From positions 62,001-126,000 of the forward strand of contig CANMVS010000004.1 of NCBI GenBank assembly GCA_947501445.1: a stretch of DNA of 64,000 nt. The letters run 5' to 3'. Position 1 is the stretch's first letter. Each line of letters opens with the position of its first letter. The notes below the pieces were generated by a model. The model saw nothing but the letters and a program-made list of their open reading frames with translations, did not search any database and had not been told where the DNA came from. This DNA comes from an uncultured Rhizobiaceae group bacterium (lineage in GTDB: Bacteria > Pseudomonadota > Alphaproteobacteria > Rhizobiales > Rhizobiaceae). A program made the translations under genes and the position numbers. Below, piece by piece: positions 50,153 through 59,749 of this stretch.

Positions 50153-53101
50153 CTAATGGGCTTCATCCCAGTTGTTGGCTGCGCGGGCATCGACCTTCAG
50201 CGGTACTTTCATGGTCAGGGCCGGCATGGTGGCATTTTCCATGACGCGGCACACCAGTTCTATTGTTTTGTCGACTTCATTGTCCGGCACTTCAAATATC
50301 AGTTCGTCGTGCACCTGCAGCAGCATCTGTGCGGCCAGCCCGGCTTTTTCAAGCGCCGGTTCCATCTGCATCATTGCGCGGCGAATAACATCGGCGGCTG
50401 ATCCCTGAATGGGTGCATTGATGGCAGCGCGCTCGTTGAAGGAACGCATTTGCGGATTGCTTGATTTGATCTCCGGGTAATGGGCGCGACGACCGAATAT
50501 CGTCTCCACATAGCCATGCTCACGGGCAAAGGCCTTGGTCTGATCCATATAGTCCTTGATACCGGGAAAGCGCTCAAAATAGGTCTTGATATAGTCACTG
50601 GCCTCGGACCGGCTGATGCTGAGCTGATTGGCAAGGCCAAAGGCCGAAATGCCGTAAATAATGCCGAAATTGATCGCCTTGGCGCGCCGTCGCACTTCCG
50701 ATGGCATGTCCTTGACCGGCACACCAAACATTTCAGACGCAGTCATGGCATGAATATCCATGCCGTCAGCAAAGGCCTGTTTCAATGCATCAATATCAGC
50801 CACATGGGCAAGCACCCGCAGCTCAATCTGTGAGTAGTCGGCAGAAATCAACTTGTTACCCGGCTCACAAATGAAGGCCGTGCGGATTTTACGCCCCTCT
50901 GCGGTGCGAATGGGAATGTTCTGCAGATTGGGATCAGATGAGGACAGCCGACCCGTGGTTGTTGCCGCCAGCGCATAGGAGGTATGAACGCGTTTTGTCT
51001 CTGGGTTGATGAAACCGGGCAGGGCGTCCGTATAGGTGGATTTGAGCTTGCTGAGCTGACGCCAGTCCACAATCTTGCGCGGCAATTCGTGCCCTTCGGC
51101 TGCCAGATCCTCCAGAACCTGCGCCGAGGTGGACCATTGGCCTGTCTTGGTTTTGGAGCCACCGGGCAGGTTCATCTTGCCAAACAGGATTTCGCCCAAT
51201 TGCTTGGGCGAACCGACATTGAAACTCTCACCGGCGATTTCATGAATCTCGCTCTCCAGGGCTGCTGCACCCTGGGCAAAATCACCCGAAAGGCGCGACA
51301 AAATCTGCCGGTCGACACTGATACCGCGGGCTTCCATACGCGCCAGAACCGGCACCAGTGGCCGCTCCAGCCGTTCATAGACGGACGCAAGTCCTTCTGC
51401 CGCAAGACGGGGTTTGAGAACCTGCCACAGGCGCAGCGTGACATCCGCGTCTTCCGCCGCATAGGCTGTTGCCTTGTCTATGGGTACAAAATCGAATGTG
51501 ATCTGAGACTTGCCACTGCCCGCAACCTCCTTGAACGGAATGGGCTTGTGGCCCAACCAGCGATCCGACAATGCATCCATGCCCTGCCCGCCAAGCCCGG
51601 CGTCCAATGCATAGGACAAAAGCATGGTGTCATCATAGCTGCGCACTTCGATGCCATAGCGTTTCATGATGACCCAGTCATATTTGAGATTCTGGGCAAT
51701 CTTGAGCACGGCCGTATCTTCAAGCAGCGGTTTGAGCACCGACAGGGCATCATCCATCGGAATCTGCCCCTCGGCCATGCCGCCGCCAAGCAGGTCATCG
51801 ACGCCACTTTTATGGGCCAGCGGAATATAGGCGGCCTGAATGGGCGCGCTGAAGGGCGAGGTCACATCCTGTGGCTGATAGGCCAGTGAAAAACCGACCA
51901 GCTCGGCCTGCATGGCATCCACCGATGTGGTCTCCGTGTCAAAGGCAACCGTGCCGGTTTCCCGTGCGGCCTCAATGAAGGCTGTCAGTGCAGCCATATC
52001 ACGGATGCACAGATAGCTGTCGTGATCAATCTTTGCCGTGGCAGCGCTTTCTGCACGGGCCGCCGCAAGGGCAACGGGTGTCCACTCACCCTGCGCCGCG
52101 TCGCCCGTTGGTGATTTGGCGTTGGCAGCATCACCCTTGTCGAGATCGGGACCGCGTGCCGCACCGCCCCATTCAACTGCAACCTCGCCGGGCTCAACCA
52201 CGGCTGCATCGGTATCGGTCGCCTCCGCCACCCGGCGGGTCAGCGTGGTAAAACTCATGGCTTTCAAAAAGGCGACAAGCTTCGGACCATCCTGCGGCTC
52301 CAGAAGGAAATCGCCCGGTTCGTCCGTGACCGGGACATCGGTGCGCAGCGTGACCAATTCGCGCGACAGGCGTGCCTGATCTGCAAATTCAATCATGTTT
52401 TCGCGGCGTTTGTTCTGTTTGATCTCGCCGGCGCGTGCCAGCAATGTGTCCAGATCGCCAAAAGTATCCAGAAGCTGCGCTGCGGTTTTCGGCCCGATCC
52501 CGGGAACACCTGGAATATTGTCGGTCGAGTCACCCGTCAGGGATTGCAGATCGATCATCTTTTCCGGCAGGACGCCGAATTTTTCCATGACCTGATCCGC
52601 GCCGATCTGACGATCCTTCATCGAATCATACATGGAGACATCATCTGTCACGAGCTGCATCAGATCCTTGTCGGAGGAGATGATCGTCGTATGGGCCCCT
52701 TGCGCCTCGGCCATTCTGGCATAGGTGGCGATCAGATCGTCGGCTTCAAAACCCTCCATTTCGATACAGGGCAGATTGAAGGCCTGTGTCGCCTGTCGAA
52801 TAAGGCCAAACTGGGGAATCAGATCTTCCGGCGGCGCTGATCGATTGGCCTTGTATTCGGGGTATAATTCCTTGCGAAAGGTCTTTGACGAATGGTCAAA
52901 AATCACCGCCAGATGGGTCGGGGTAACACCAACGGATGTGTCGCGTGCTTCCGACAACAGTTTCCACAACATGTTGCAGAAACCGGATACGGCACCCACC
53001 GGCAGGCCGTCTGATTTGCGGGTCAGTGGCGGCAAGGCGTGATAGGCGCGGAAAATATAGCCCGAGCCGTCAATCAGGAAGAGATGATCATCTTTTTTCA
53101 T
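50153..53101 (-). CDS. polA: DNA polymerase I
   Basis: A 982-residue enzyme with all three domains. The 5'-3' exonuclease domain spans about 1-300 (HLFLIDGSGYIFRAYHAL, GFEADDLIATYA, DSTDNIPGVPGIGPKTA). The 3'-5' exonuclease domain at about 370-570 keeps FDTET and a later YAAEDADVT, so proofreading residues seem present. The polymerase domain has DYSQIELRVLAH, RRAKAINFGIIYG and the palm motif QVHDELIFE. It fills gaps and removes primers during replication and repair. It is monocistronic, with an Lrp gene upstream on the same strand; the ribosome site is weak. Confidence 0.97.
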   Translation of the reverse strand: MKKDDHLFLIDGSGYIFRAYHALPPLTRKSDGLPVGAVSGFCNMLWKLLSEARDTSVGVTPTHLAVIFDHSSKTFRKELYPEYKANRSAPPEDLIPQFGLIRQATQAFNLPCIEMEGFEADDLIATYARMAEAQGAHTTIISSDKDLMQLVTDDVSMYDSMKDRQIGADQVMEKFGVLPEKMIDLQSLTGDSTDNIPGVPGIGPKTAAQLLDTFGDLDTLLARAGEIKQNKRRENMIEFADQARLSRELVTLRTDVPVTDEPGDFLLEPQDGPKLVAFLKAMSFTTLTRRVAEATDTDAAVVEPGEVAVEWGGAARGPDLDKGDAANAKSPTGDAAQGEWTPVALAAARAESAATAKIDHDSYLCIRDMAALTAFIEAARETGTVAFDTETTSVDAMQAELVGFSLAYQPQDVTSPFSAPIQAAYIPLAHKSGVDDLLGGGMAEGQIPMDDALSVLKPLLEDTAVLKIAQNLKYDWVIMKRYGIEVRSYDDTMLLSYALDAGLGGQGMDALSDRWLGHKPIPFKEVAGSGKSQITFDFVPIDKATAYAAEDADVTLRLWQVLKPRLAAEGLASVYERLERPLVPVLARMEARGISVDRQILSRLSGDFAQGAAALESEIHEIAGESFNVGSPKQLGEILFGKMNLPGGSKTKTGQWSTSAQVLEDLAAEGHELPRKIVDWRQLSKLKSTYTDALPGFINPETKRVHTSYALAATTTGRLSSSDPNLQNIPIRTAEGRKIRTAFICEPGNKLISADYSQIELRVLAHVADIDALKQAFADGMDIHAMTASEMFGVPVKDMPSEVRRRAKAINFGIIYGISAFGLANQLSISRSEASDYIKTYFERFPGIKDYMDQTKAFAREHGYVETIFGRRAHYPEIKSSNPQMRSFNERAAINAPIQGSAADVIRRAMMQMEPALEKAGLAAQMLLQVHDELIFEVPDNEVDKTIELVCRVMENATMPALTMKVPLKVDARAANNWDEAH

Positions 53102-53196
53102 GAAAACAGGGATAGCGCAGCGGCATTACAAAATCCATGCCGATCATCCCGCGGTCAGCACAAAATTCATCACTGCTGACACCGGGCAACCCGGAT

Positions 53197-53664
53197 TTAA
53201 ATTCCGGTGGAGACGCCCGATGTCTGATCCGGGCGCAGGTCTGCACTGCGTTTGGTTGACAGGAACAGGTTTGTCTCGCTGGCTGATATACCGTCTATCA
53301 GCCTGATCTTGTGTAATACGCCGTCCAGTGTGGCGAGCGTATCGGTGCCCAATTCGGCAATAATGTCCCATTTGCCATTGGTGGAATGGATGGCCACAAC
53401 TTCCGGCATGCCGCGCAGACGGGCAATGATCCGGTCAGTGCCGCGGCCTTCAATGGACAGGAGCATTATGCCACGCACCGGCAGCTCCAGCGCATCACCG
53501 CGCAACACCACGCTAAAGCCCAGTATTTCGCCGGTTTGTGTCAATTTCTCCAGCCGCGAACGCACAGTTGCCCGCGAAATTCCGAGCTCAATCGACAAAT
53601 CAGAGATCGCCGCACGCCCATTGTGACGCAGGGCGGAAATCAGACGCTCATCGGTTTTATCCAT
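53197..53664 (-). CDS. Lrp/AsnC family transcriptional regulator
   Basis: A 155-residue regulator from ATG 53664 (GGAG about eleven bases upstream). N-terminal helix-turn-helix: DERLISALRHNGRAAISDLS, LGISRATVRSRLEKL. C-terminal RAM ligand domain: VRGIMLLSIEGRGTDRIIARL and GKWDIIAELGTDTLATLD. It is divergent from an arginase gene with a 128-base gap and likely activates it in response to arginine or ornithine, as known for related pairs. Confidence 0.92.
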   Translation of the reverse strand: MDKTDERLISALRHNGRAAISDLSIELGISRATVRSRLEKLTQTGEILGFSVVLRGDALELPVRGIMLLSIEGRGTDRIIARLRGMPEVVAIHSTNGKWDIIAELGTDTLATLDGVLHKIRLIDGISASETNLFLSTKRSADLRPDQTSGVSTGI

Positions 53665-53792
53665 TTTGATATAATTCTCCGCCAATTTGGCACATGAGCA
53701 ACGCAATATGGCTAAATTGTCAAGTTTTTTCCGCCACACATCTGGTGAATAATCATTGCCTAACGCTTCCAACGACAATTCAGGACAGATCA

Positions 53793-54722
53793 ATGACAAG
53801 CACTTTATCTCTGATTGGTGCGCCGGTTGAAACGGGCGCAAGTCAGGCCGGCTGCCTGATGGGACCGGACGCCCTGCGCACCGCCGGCATTGCCGGTGTG
53901 CTGGGGGAACTGGGCTATGCTGTCGATGATCGCGGCAATGCACGCGCTGCGGCGCAACAGGCGATGGTTCATGCAAATCCAGCCATACATGACCTGCAGG
54001 AGACCGTCGGCTGGACCAAATCGATCAATGAATTGGGCTACCAATGTGCCAGTGAAGGCCATCTGCCGATATTTCTGGGCGGTGATCACTCCATTTCCAT
54101 GGGCAGCGTTTCCGCCATGGCGCGTGTTGCCCAGGAACAGGGCCGCGAACAATTTGTGCTGTGGCTTGATGCCCATCCCGATTATCACACGCTCGAAAGC
54201 ACCAGCAGTGGCAATCTTCATGGCACACCGGTGGCCTACGTAACCGGCCAACCGGGATTTGATGGGGCCTTTCCACCCTTGCCCGCTGTCGTCAATACGC
54301 ACAATGTCTGCATGTTCGGCATTCGCTCCGTCGATCAGCACGAGCGCACCGCCCTGACCCGTGACGGTGTGACCGTGCATGATATGCGCGCCATTGACGA
54401 ATTTGGCGTGCCCACTTTGCTGACGCCTTTTCTGGAGCGGGTAAAGAGCACCGGCGGTGCCCTGCATGTCAGTCTTGATGTTGATTTTCTCGACCCGGGC
54501 ATTGCGCCAGCTGTCGGAACAACGGTTCCGGGCGGCGCCACTTTCCGGGAGGCCCATCTGGTGATGGAAATGCTGCATGACAGCGCGCTGGTCACATCAC
54601 TGGATGTCGTCGAACTCAATCCGTTTCTGGATGAGCGCGGCAAAACCGCCAGCCTGATGGTGGATCTTGTTGCAAGCCTGTTTGGCAAACGGGTCATGGA
54701 CCGCCCAACGCGCCGATATTGA
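53793..54722 (+). CDS. rocF: Arginase
   Basis: A 309-residue ureohydrolase starting at ATG 53793 with AGGA upstream. Manganese-binding blocks are GGDHSISMG, DAHPDYHT (family DAHxD) and SLDVDFLDP; substrate-loop STSSGNLHG and C-terminal VVELNPFLDE are also present. It splits arginine to ornithine and urea in the cytoplasm. The Lrp-type gene is divergent and likely its regulator. Agmatinase is a less likely alternative because of the S-x-S-G-N-x-H-G loop. Confidence 0.93.
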   Translation: MTSTLSLIGAPVETGASQAGCLMGPDALRTAGIAGVLGELGYAVDDRGNARAAAQQAMVHANPAIHDLQETVGWTKSINELGYQCASEGHLPIFLGGDHSISMGSVSAMARVAQEQGREQFVLWLDAHPDYHTLESTSSGNLHGTPVAYVTGQPGFDGAFPPLPAVVNTHNVCMFGIRSVDQHERTALTRDGVTVHDMRAIDEFGVPTLLTPFLERVKSTGGALHVSLDVDFLDPGIAPAVGTTVPGGATFREAHLVMEMLHDSALVTSLDVVELNPFLDERGKTASLMVDLVASLFGKRVMDRPTRRY

Positions 54723-55226
54723 CGTGGATTCAACCCTCTGGTTTACGCGAAATGGCACGCTGGATTGTATACATTGCGTGCATTAAATCGGAGTTCCCGG
54801 GTAATATCATTAACACGTTAAGCGTGTACACAATCGCAGCGCAAAAAAAGTGACCGCATGTATGTGTCAAGTTGTCACACCTATGGATTTTTTTTACAAA
54901 CCTTGTGACAGTGAAGGACACGCAGGCCGGAAACGACGATTTTGAGCCGTAACAGCGAATGGAATAATGGTCCCGTTCAGCCTTAGTTGCTGAATTTCCA
55001 GCATAACCTGCTGCCGCTTCACCAAAGAAATACATAACATCGGTGTTCACCCGCATGAAAGATGATTGCCAATCCAATTCATCCTTGCAGTAGAATCGCG
55101 TCATCGGACCTGTCAAATTTTATGGGTCTTGGAGAATTCGCCAAATTTTGTCACACAGTCGTGACTGCCGTCTCAAGGTTGTGTCCTTGAATTGCCACAT
55201 TCGTCGGCCCAAATCATAAACACCGG
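54723..55226. other. Intergenic region between arginase and the candidate sRNA
   Basis: About 504 bases. A minus-strand open frame (54730-55116) has no good ribosome site and unnatural composition. TGTCACA-type motifs occur around 54872, 54903 (inverted) and 55149, the last within GTCACACAGTCGTGAC; they may bind a regulator. Near the right end lies the candidate sRNA promoter TTGCCA (55192-55197), 17 bases, CATAAA (55215-55220). Confidence 0.4.
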
Positions 55227-55369
55227 CAAGCAAATATGCCGAAGTCTGGCGAGAGGCATGTCCCCCGCCACGCCGGACTAGAGCGGTGACCTCATCCCCC
55301 CTCTCCGGGTCACCGCTCACATCCCCAACACCACCGTGGCTCCCCCCCTCCTGCCACGGTGGTTTTTTT
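55227..55369 (+). ncRNA. Candidate trans-acting sRNA with anti-Shine-Dalgarno loops (alpha-r14/NfeR1-like)
   Basis: Three consecutive hairpins: TGGCG/CGCCA (55247-55270), GAGCGGTGACC/GGTCACCGCTC (55281-55318, perfect 11-bp stem) and ACCACCGTGGC/GCCACGGTGGT (55330-55363) followed by seven T residues. Each loop is C-rich: CATGTCCCC, TCATCCCCCCTCTCCG and TCCCCCCCTCCT. Rhizobial alpha-r14 RNAs such as NfeR1 have repeated anti-Shine-Dalgarno loops and similar size. A sigma70-like TTGCCA-N17-CATAAA upstream puts the 5' end near 55227. Homology to the named family is inferred from layout, not from alignment. Confidence 0.72.
55330..55369 (+). terminator. Rho-independent terminator of the sRNA
   Basis: Perfect 11-bp stem ACCACCGTGGC/GCCACGGTGGT with a 12-base loop, followed immediately by a T tract (55363-55369). 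Confidence 0.9.
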
Positions 55370-55377
55370 ATGCGCCA

Positions 55378-55475
55378 GACCGTTTCACGTTTTGTCAGAA
55401 ACGGGACAACGGTGCCGACCGCTGATATTGTTGATGCATTCAGGTTTTGACGATTGCGTCAAAACCTGAATTGCC
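55378..55475 (+). repeat. REP-like two-hairpin element, full copy
   Basis: GACCGTTTCACG ... GAAACGGGACAACGG and TTCAGGTTTTGACG ... CAAAACCTGAATTGCC. Located eight bases after the sRNA terminator and downstream of the convergent DUF3095 gene. Confidence 0.87.
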
Positions 55476-55506
55476 TAAAGCAATTGTCGTCTGTATGGGG
55501 CGCAGG

Positions 55507-56667
55507 TCAGGTCATCTGTTTTTTCAACCGGGCCGCAGCCATGGCATAGCCACCGGCGGCCCCGTCAACAAAATGAACATGATCATCGCGTGTTACGGAT
55601 GGAACAATGCAGGTCATGATCGCCTGATCCTGTTCGTGGATGGCGAACCGTATCAGACCTTCCCGTTCGCCCTGTGACAGCAGCGCCGTCAATTTCGCCC
55701 TGGTTTTACCATCGCAGTCGATTGTCATTTTCAGACCATCATCAAATTTGCGAAAATCGGCATTGATGCCTGATGTGTAAACATAATGCATGGGATCAAA
55801 TGAACCCAGCTTGAGGCGCGTTTTGAAGAAAATCAGCGCGATAAATGTCTCGATCAACAGCTGAAACTTGCGTAGCGCCAGCGAACGTTTGCCGCGCGTC
55901 GCATGGGCTTCCAGGGCCAAACCTGCCGGTGGCCAGACAAAGCCCGGACCATTTTTCGGCACCGGATGGCCACCGCGTTCAAGCCCACGCGCAAGATCAA
56001 TGACGGCATGGAACAGGTGTGCATGCGCAGACGTAATCTCGCTTTGACGCGGCAGGACGAGTACCGAAAGGATTTTGCCGTGGCGGCTTTCCATCGGTGT
56101 CCAGCGACACGAAAGGCCCGTCAGATCGGGAAAAGCCCCCTCGGGCGCTTTCGCAACGCCGTAGCGGCCAGCCTTCATCTGCGTGTCGGCCCAGTTCATG
56201 CCGCCGCCGCGGAACATGGCATATTCAACACCCGGCGACGCCTTGTAGCGGGCAACCGCAACATCGCAGCCCGCGGCGCGCAGGTCTTCCACCGGGATTA
56301 TTGCGGCGCGCAGGACCATGCCAAATTCATCTTCCGCCCAGCGAATGACATCGCCAAGGGCTGATGCACATTTATCGCCCAGGCCCTCCGGCAGCACAAA
56401 TACCGCGCCATCTCCACCAAAGGCAAAGGGCAGCGCCGCTCCGCCCAACGCATTGATCTGGGCGGATATGACGGCCGCACCAACCGTATTGACCACTTTA
56501 TACCTGCCTGCCTCAATGGCGGCTGTGGAACCGACAATGTCTGCCGTGCCAATGATCCAGCCCGATGGCAATGACCGGTAGGCCTGCGCATCGGCCAGCG
56601 CGTCAAACCGCTCCTGCAACGGGATTTCCGTATAGAATTTTTGCAGCGCCTCAAGTGGCTCTGACAT
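55507..56667 (-). CDS. DUF3095 family protein
   Basis: A 386-residue protein. Block SGWIIGTADIVGSTAAIEAGRYK (about 38-60) and FAFGGDGAVFVLPEG (about 85-99) resemble the metal-binding aspartates of class III nucleotide cyclases, which DUF3095 proteins are related to; FVWPPAGLALEAHATRG and YVYTSGINADFRKFDDGLKM are further family blocks. Whether it makes a cyclic nucleotide is unknown. Start ATG 56667 follows GGGGTGGAAAGC; the GTG at 56676 is less likely. Confidence 0.85.
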   Translation of the reverse strand: MSEPLEALQKFYTEIPLQERFDALADAQAYRSLPSGWIIGTADIVGSTAAIEAGRYKVVNTVGAAVISAQINALGGAALPFAFGGDGAVFVLPEGLGDKCASALGDVIRWAEDEFGMVLRAAIIPVEDLRAAGCDVAVARYKASPGVEYAMFRGGGMNWADTQMKAGRYGVAKAPEGAFPDLTGLSCRWTPMESRHGKILSVLVLPRQSEITSAHAHLFHAVIDLARGLERGGHPVPKNGPGFVWPPAGLALEAHATRGKRSLALRKFQLLIETFIALIFFKTRLKLGSFDPMHYVYTSGINADFRKFDDGLKMTIDCDGKTRAKLTALLSQGEREGLIRFAIHEQDQAIMTCIVPSVTRDDHVHFVDGAAGGYAMAAARLKKQMT

Positions 56668-56869
56668 GCTTTCCACCCCGTTTAGCGTTAACCTGCCCTG
56701 ATCCTCAACAGATCCTACCCCTCAACAGACCCTGGGCCGACAGTAGCTGCCCCTGACAAAAACCAAAACCCCATGCCGAAAAATCACCTGCATTGGACAA
56801 ACAATGGTTTCCACGGTTGCAATCGCGCATTAAGCTTCCGCGCAATTCCCCCGATTCAGGAGCATCTTC

Positions 56870-58255
56870 ATGGCCGAACTCAACGCCGTACTCTCAAAGG
56901 CTGACGCCAATCTGGAAAACAGCCTCGACAGGCTCTGTGCGCTGGTGCGCATCAAATCCATCTCCACGGACCCTGCCTACGCGCAAAATTGCCGCGAGGC
57001 GGCGCAATGGCTGGTTGGAACGCTGAACGAACTGGGTTTTACAGCCAGTGTTCGCGACACCCCCGGTCACCCGATGGTGGTTGCCCATCATGACGGCCCG
57101 AAGGACGCGCCGCATGTGCTGTTCTATGGGCATTATGACGTTCAGCCGGTCGATCCGCTGGACCTTTGGACGACCGATCCGTTTGAACCGGAAATCCGCG
57201 AGCTATCGCCCGGACGCAAGGTTATCACCGGACGCGGCACCAGCGACGACAAGGGCCAATTGATGACCTTTGTCGAGGCCTGCCGCGCCTATAAGGATAC
57301 CCATGGCGCGCTGCCCTGCCGCGTCAGCATCCTGTTCGAGGGAGAAGAGGAATCCGGTTCGACGTCACTCAAACCGTTTCTTGAGGCGAATGCCGAGGAA
57401 CTCAAGGCTGACCTCGCCATGGTCTGCGACACAGGCATGTGGGATGCCGAGACACCGGCCATTTCCGTCAGCCTGCGTGGTCTGACCGGCGAGGAAATCA
57501 CCGTCAAGGCGGCCAGCCGCGACCTGCATTCGGGCCATTATGGCGGTGTTGCTGCAAACCCGATCCACATTCTGACAAAAATCCTCGGGGACATGCATGA
57601 TGAAAATGGCCGTGTGACCATTGCCAATTTCTACGACGGTGTTGCTGAAACACCCGATGACATCAAAACCATGTGGGACAGCCTTGGCCGTACAGCCGAA
57701 AACTTTCTGGGCGACATTGAGCTTTCCATACCATCGGGTGAGAAAGGCCGTTCCGTGCTGGAGCAGACCTGGGCAAGACCAACGGCAGAAGTCAACGGTA
57801 TTCAGGGCGGCTACACCGGCGAGGGGTTCAAGACGGTTATTGCCGCTCAAGCCTCGGCGAAAGTATCGTTCCGGCTGGTGGGCGATCAGGACCCGCACGC
57901 GATACGGGCCAATTTCCGCGACTTCGTCAAACAGCGCATACCGGCTGACTGTTCGGTGGAATTTACGAAGCATGGCACATCCGGTGCCATTCATCTGTCC
58001 TATGATTCACCTGATCTGGCCAAGGCACAGGCGGCCCTGCACGAAGAATGGGGCAAACCAACCGCCATCATTGGCATGGGAGGCTCGATCCCCATTGTCG
58101 GCGATTTCCAGTCCATGCTGGGTATGGAATCGCTGCTGGTCGGCTTTGCACTTGAGGATGATTGCATTCATTCGCCCAATGAAAAATACGACGTTCGATC
58201 CTTTCACAAGGGCGTGCGGTCCTGGGTGCGCATCCTCGATGCACTGGCCAGGTGA
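56870..58255 (+). CDS. M20/M28 family dipeptidase
   Basis: A 461-residue metallopeptidase. Metal-site motifs: FYGHYDVQPVDP (H-x-D), GRGTSDDKGQLM with the bridging aspartate, LFEGEEESGS with catalytic E-E, and a C-terminal SIPIVGDFQSMLGME. An inserted dimerisation domain lies in the middle (about 190-340). It hydrolyses dipeptides or related N-acyl amino acids in the cytoplasm. AGGAG precedes the ATG by eight bases. The gene stands alone. Confidence 0.93.
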   Translation: MAELNAVLSKADANLENSLDRLCALVRIKSISTDPAYAQNCREAAQWLVGTLNELGFTASVRDTPGHPMVVAHHDGPKDAPHVLFYGHYDVQPVDPLDLWTTDPFEPEIRELSPGRKVITGRGTSDDKGQLMTFVEACRAYKDTHGALPCRVSILFEGEEESGSTSLKPFLEANAEELKADLAMVCDTGMWDAETPAISVSLRGLTGEEITVKAASRDLHSGHYGGVAANPIHILTKILGDMHDENGRVTIANFYDGVAETPDDIKTMWDSLGRTAENFLGDIELSIPSGEKGRSVLEQTWARPTAEVNGIQGGYTGEGFKTVIAAQASAKVSFRLVGDQDPHAIRANFRDFVKQRIPADCSVEFTKHGTSGAIHLSYDSPDLAKAQAALHEEWGKPTAIIGMGGSIPIVGDFQSMLGMESLLVGFALEDDCIHSPNEKYDVRSFHKGVRSWVRILDALAR

Positions 58256-58343
58256 TTTGCATCACCTGATTGCCAGTGACATCAATGTGTCGACGCGTAT
58301 CATTTCGAATCATTCGCTCCCGGAACCTATTCCGGGAGGTATC

Positions 58344-59483
58344 TCAGGCGTCTGAAACACCGGCGCGTAGAGGCGAAGCGGGCAGTCTTGCCCAGGACGG
58401 CCGGACAAACAGAAAATCACCATAGCCGGATTTGACCACAAGCCAGAACAGGATGGCGGGGCCAACGATTGCGGCAATCCATACAATGAGCGACATGGTG
58501 CCGACATCGGATATTATCCCGATCTTCAACAGGACGATGCGGGTCACCGCCATGGGGAAAAAGAACGATAGATAGATGACAATCGAATGGGCACCACACC
58601 AGTTGATGATGCCGGCGCCCTTTACGTGCTGGAGACCCACACTGATGCTGAGCAGGACAAAAATGCCGATAAACCCGAATATCAAAGGCATGCCGGGCAC
58701 ATGCGCCAGGGGTAGTCCGTCACCGGCCAAATGGGGCTCAACCCAACTTTTCAATACAGACAGATCGACGTTGTAACTGGTTGAAAACCACACGGCCACG
58801 GTCAATAACGCGCTGACAAGCGTGACGGCCAGCAGGTTCCTCTGGCAATAGTCCGCTATCTGGAAAAATACCGGTGAAAAAGCATATCCGACAAAAAACC
58901 AGATGTAGAATGTGGCGAATTCATCAACAACCAATATGCCCGTGTGTATCGGCAGCACCTGCAGGGCAACCGCCACAACAAACATCACCCTGGTATTGAT
59001 CGCACGTGTCAACCGCGCAGCCACGAAGAAGACCGGCAGAATATATATGAACCACAGTGTCCCGAAGGGATGGATATAGGCATAGAGATATTGCGCGAAC
59101 GCGCCCGAGACGCCATTTTCCGCCACCAGCTGGGGTGATTTGACAGCAAATTGAATGGTCAGCCAAAGCGCATAAAAATAGACAAAGTGAATGACCTTGC
59201 CATCAATAAACCGGCGCGTCGGCGCATTGATACTGCGCATGAAAAACAGCCCCGAAGCTGCAAAGAAAGCCGGCATGCGCATGGGTTGGGTTATTTGCAC
59301 GATAATGTGCATCCATCCCTCTTCACCAGCTGCGTTTTCAACACCCAGAACCGAATGCAGCATAACAACAAGAAGAATACAAAGGCCCTTCAGGTTATCG
59401 ACCCATGCGACGCGCGCCGCATCCATTCTGATGTAATTCTGTGGTGCCTGGGCTGGCTCTTCTGATCGTTCGGCGGCAACCAT
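58344..59483 (-). CDS. Acyltransferase 3 family membrane protein
   Basis: A 379-residue polytopic protein with about ten hydrophobic segments. The first carries WVDNLKGLCILLVVMLHS, the family's R/K-x(10)-H signature region where the histidine is catalytic; later RSINAPTRRFIDGKVIHFVY follows the second. OpgC/OafA-type proteins acylate extracellular or periplasmic glycans. Start ATG 59483 is preceded by GGAGTAGAG. Substrate not identifiable from context. Confidence 0.88.
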   Translation of the reverse strand: MVAAERSEEPAQAPQNYIRMDAARVAWVDNLKGLCILLVVMLHSVLGVENAAGEEGWMHIIVQITQPMRMPAFFAASGLFFMRSINAPTRRFIDGKVIHFVYFYALWLTIQFAVKSPQLVAENGVSGAFAQYLYAYIHPFGTLWFIYILPVFFVAARLTRAINTRVMFVVAVALQVLPIHTGILVVDEFATFYIWFFVGYAFSPVFFQIADYCQRNLLAVTLVSALLTVAVWFSTSYNVDLSVLKSWVEPHLAGDGLPLAHVPGMPLIFGFIGIFVLLSISVGLQHVKGAGIINWCGAHSIVIYLSFFFPMAVTRIVLLKIGIISDVGTMSLIVWIAAIVGPAILFWLVVKSGYGDFLFVRPSWARLPASPLRAGVSDA

Positions 59484-59749
59484 AAAACTCTACTCCAATG
59501 CGGCTTGTCGCTATTTCATCGTTCCGGAAAAACAGCCGGAAACACAATTAACTGTGAGTGCCCTGCCTTCATTCTATCATTCAGATTGCAGGCATCAGGC
59601 TTTAACTGGCCACCATTTTACACCCATCAACCATTCAAAACATTAACGCCGGGCCGACTTTCCGGAAGGATGCGTAATTCTATTAACGCCCCCTTAAATT
59701 GCCGCATTTAAAGTCCAATCGCTCATCAACCTCTTATTTACCGGATCGC
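59484..59749. other. Divergent intergenic region
   Basis: 266 bases between the acyltransferase and PBP genes. No repeat or terminator is evident; presumably it holds the two divergent promoters. Confidence 0.4.

Noticed and set aside
54730-55116. Minus-strand 128-codon frame between arginase and the sRNA
   Set aside because: No plausible ribosome site and an atypical residue composition; better explained as intergenic regulatory sequence.
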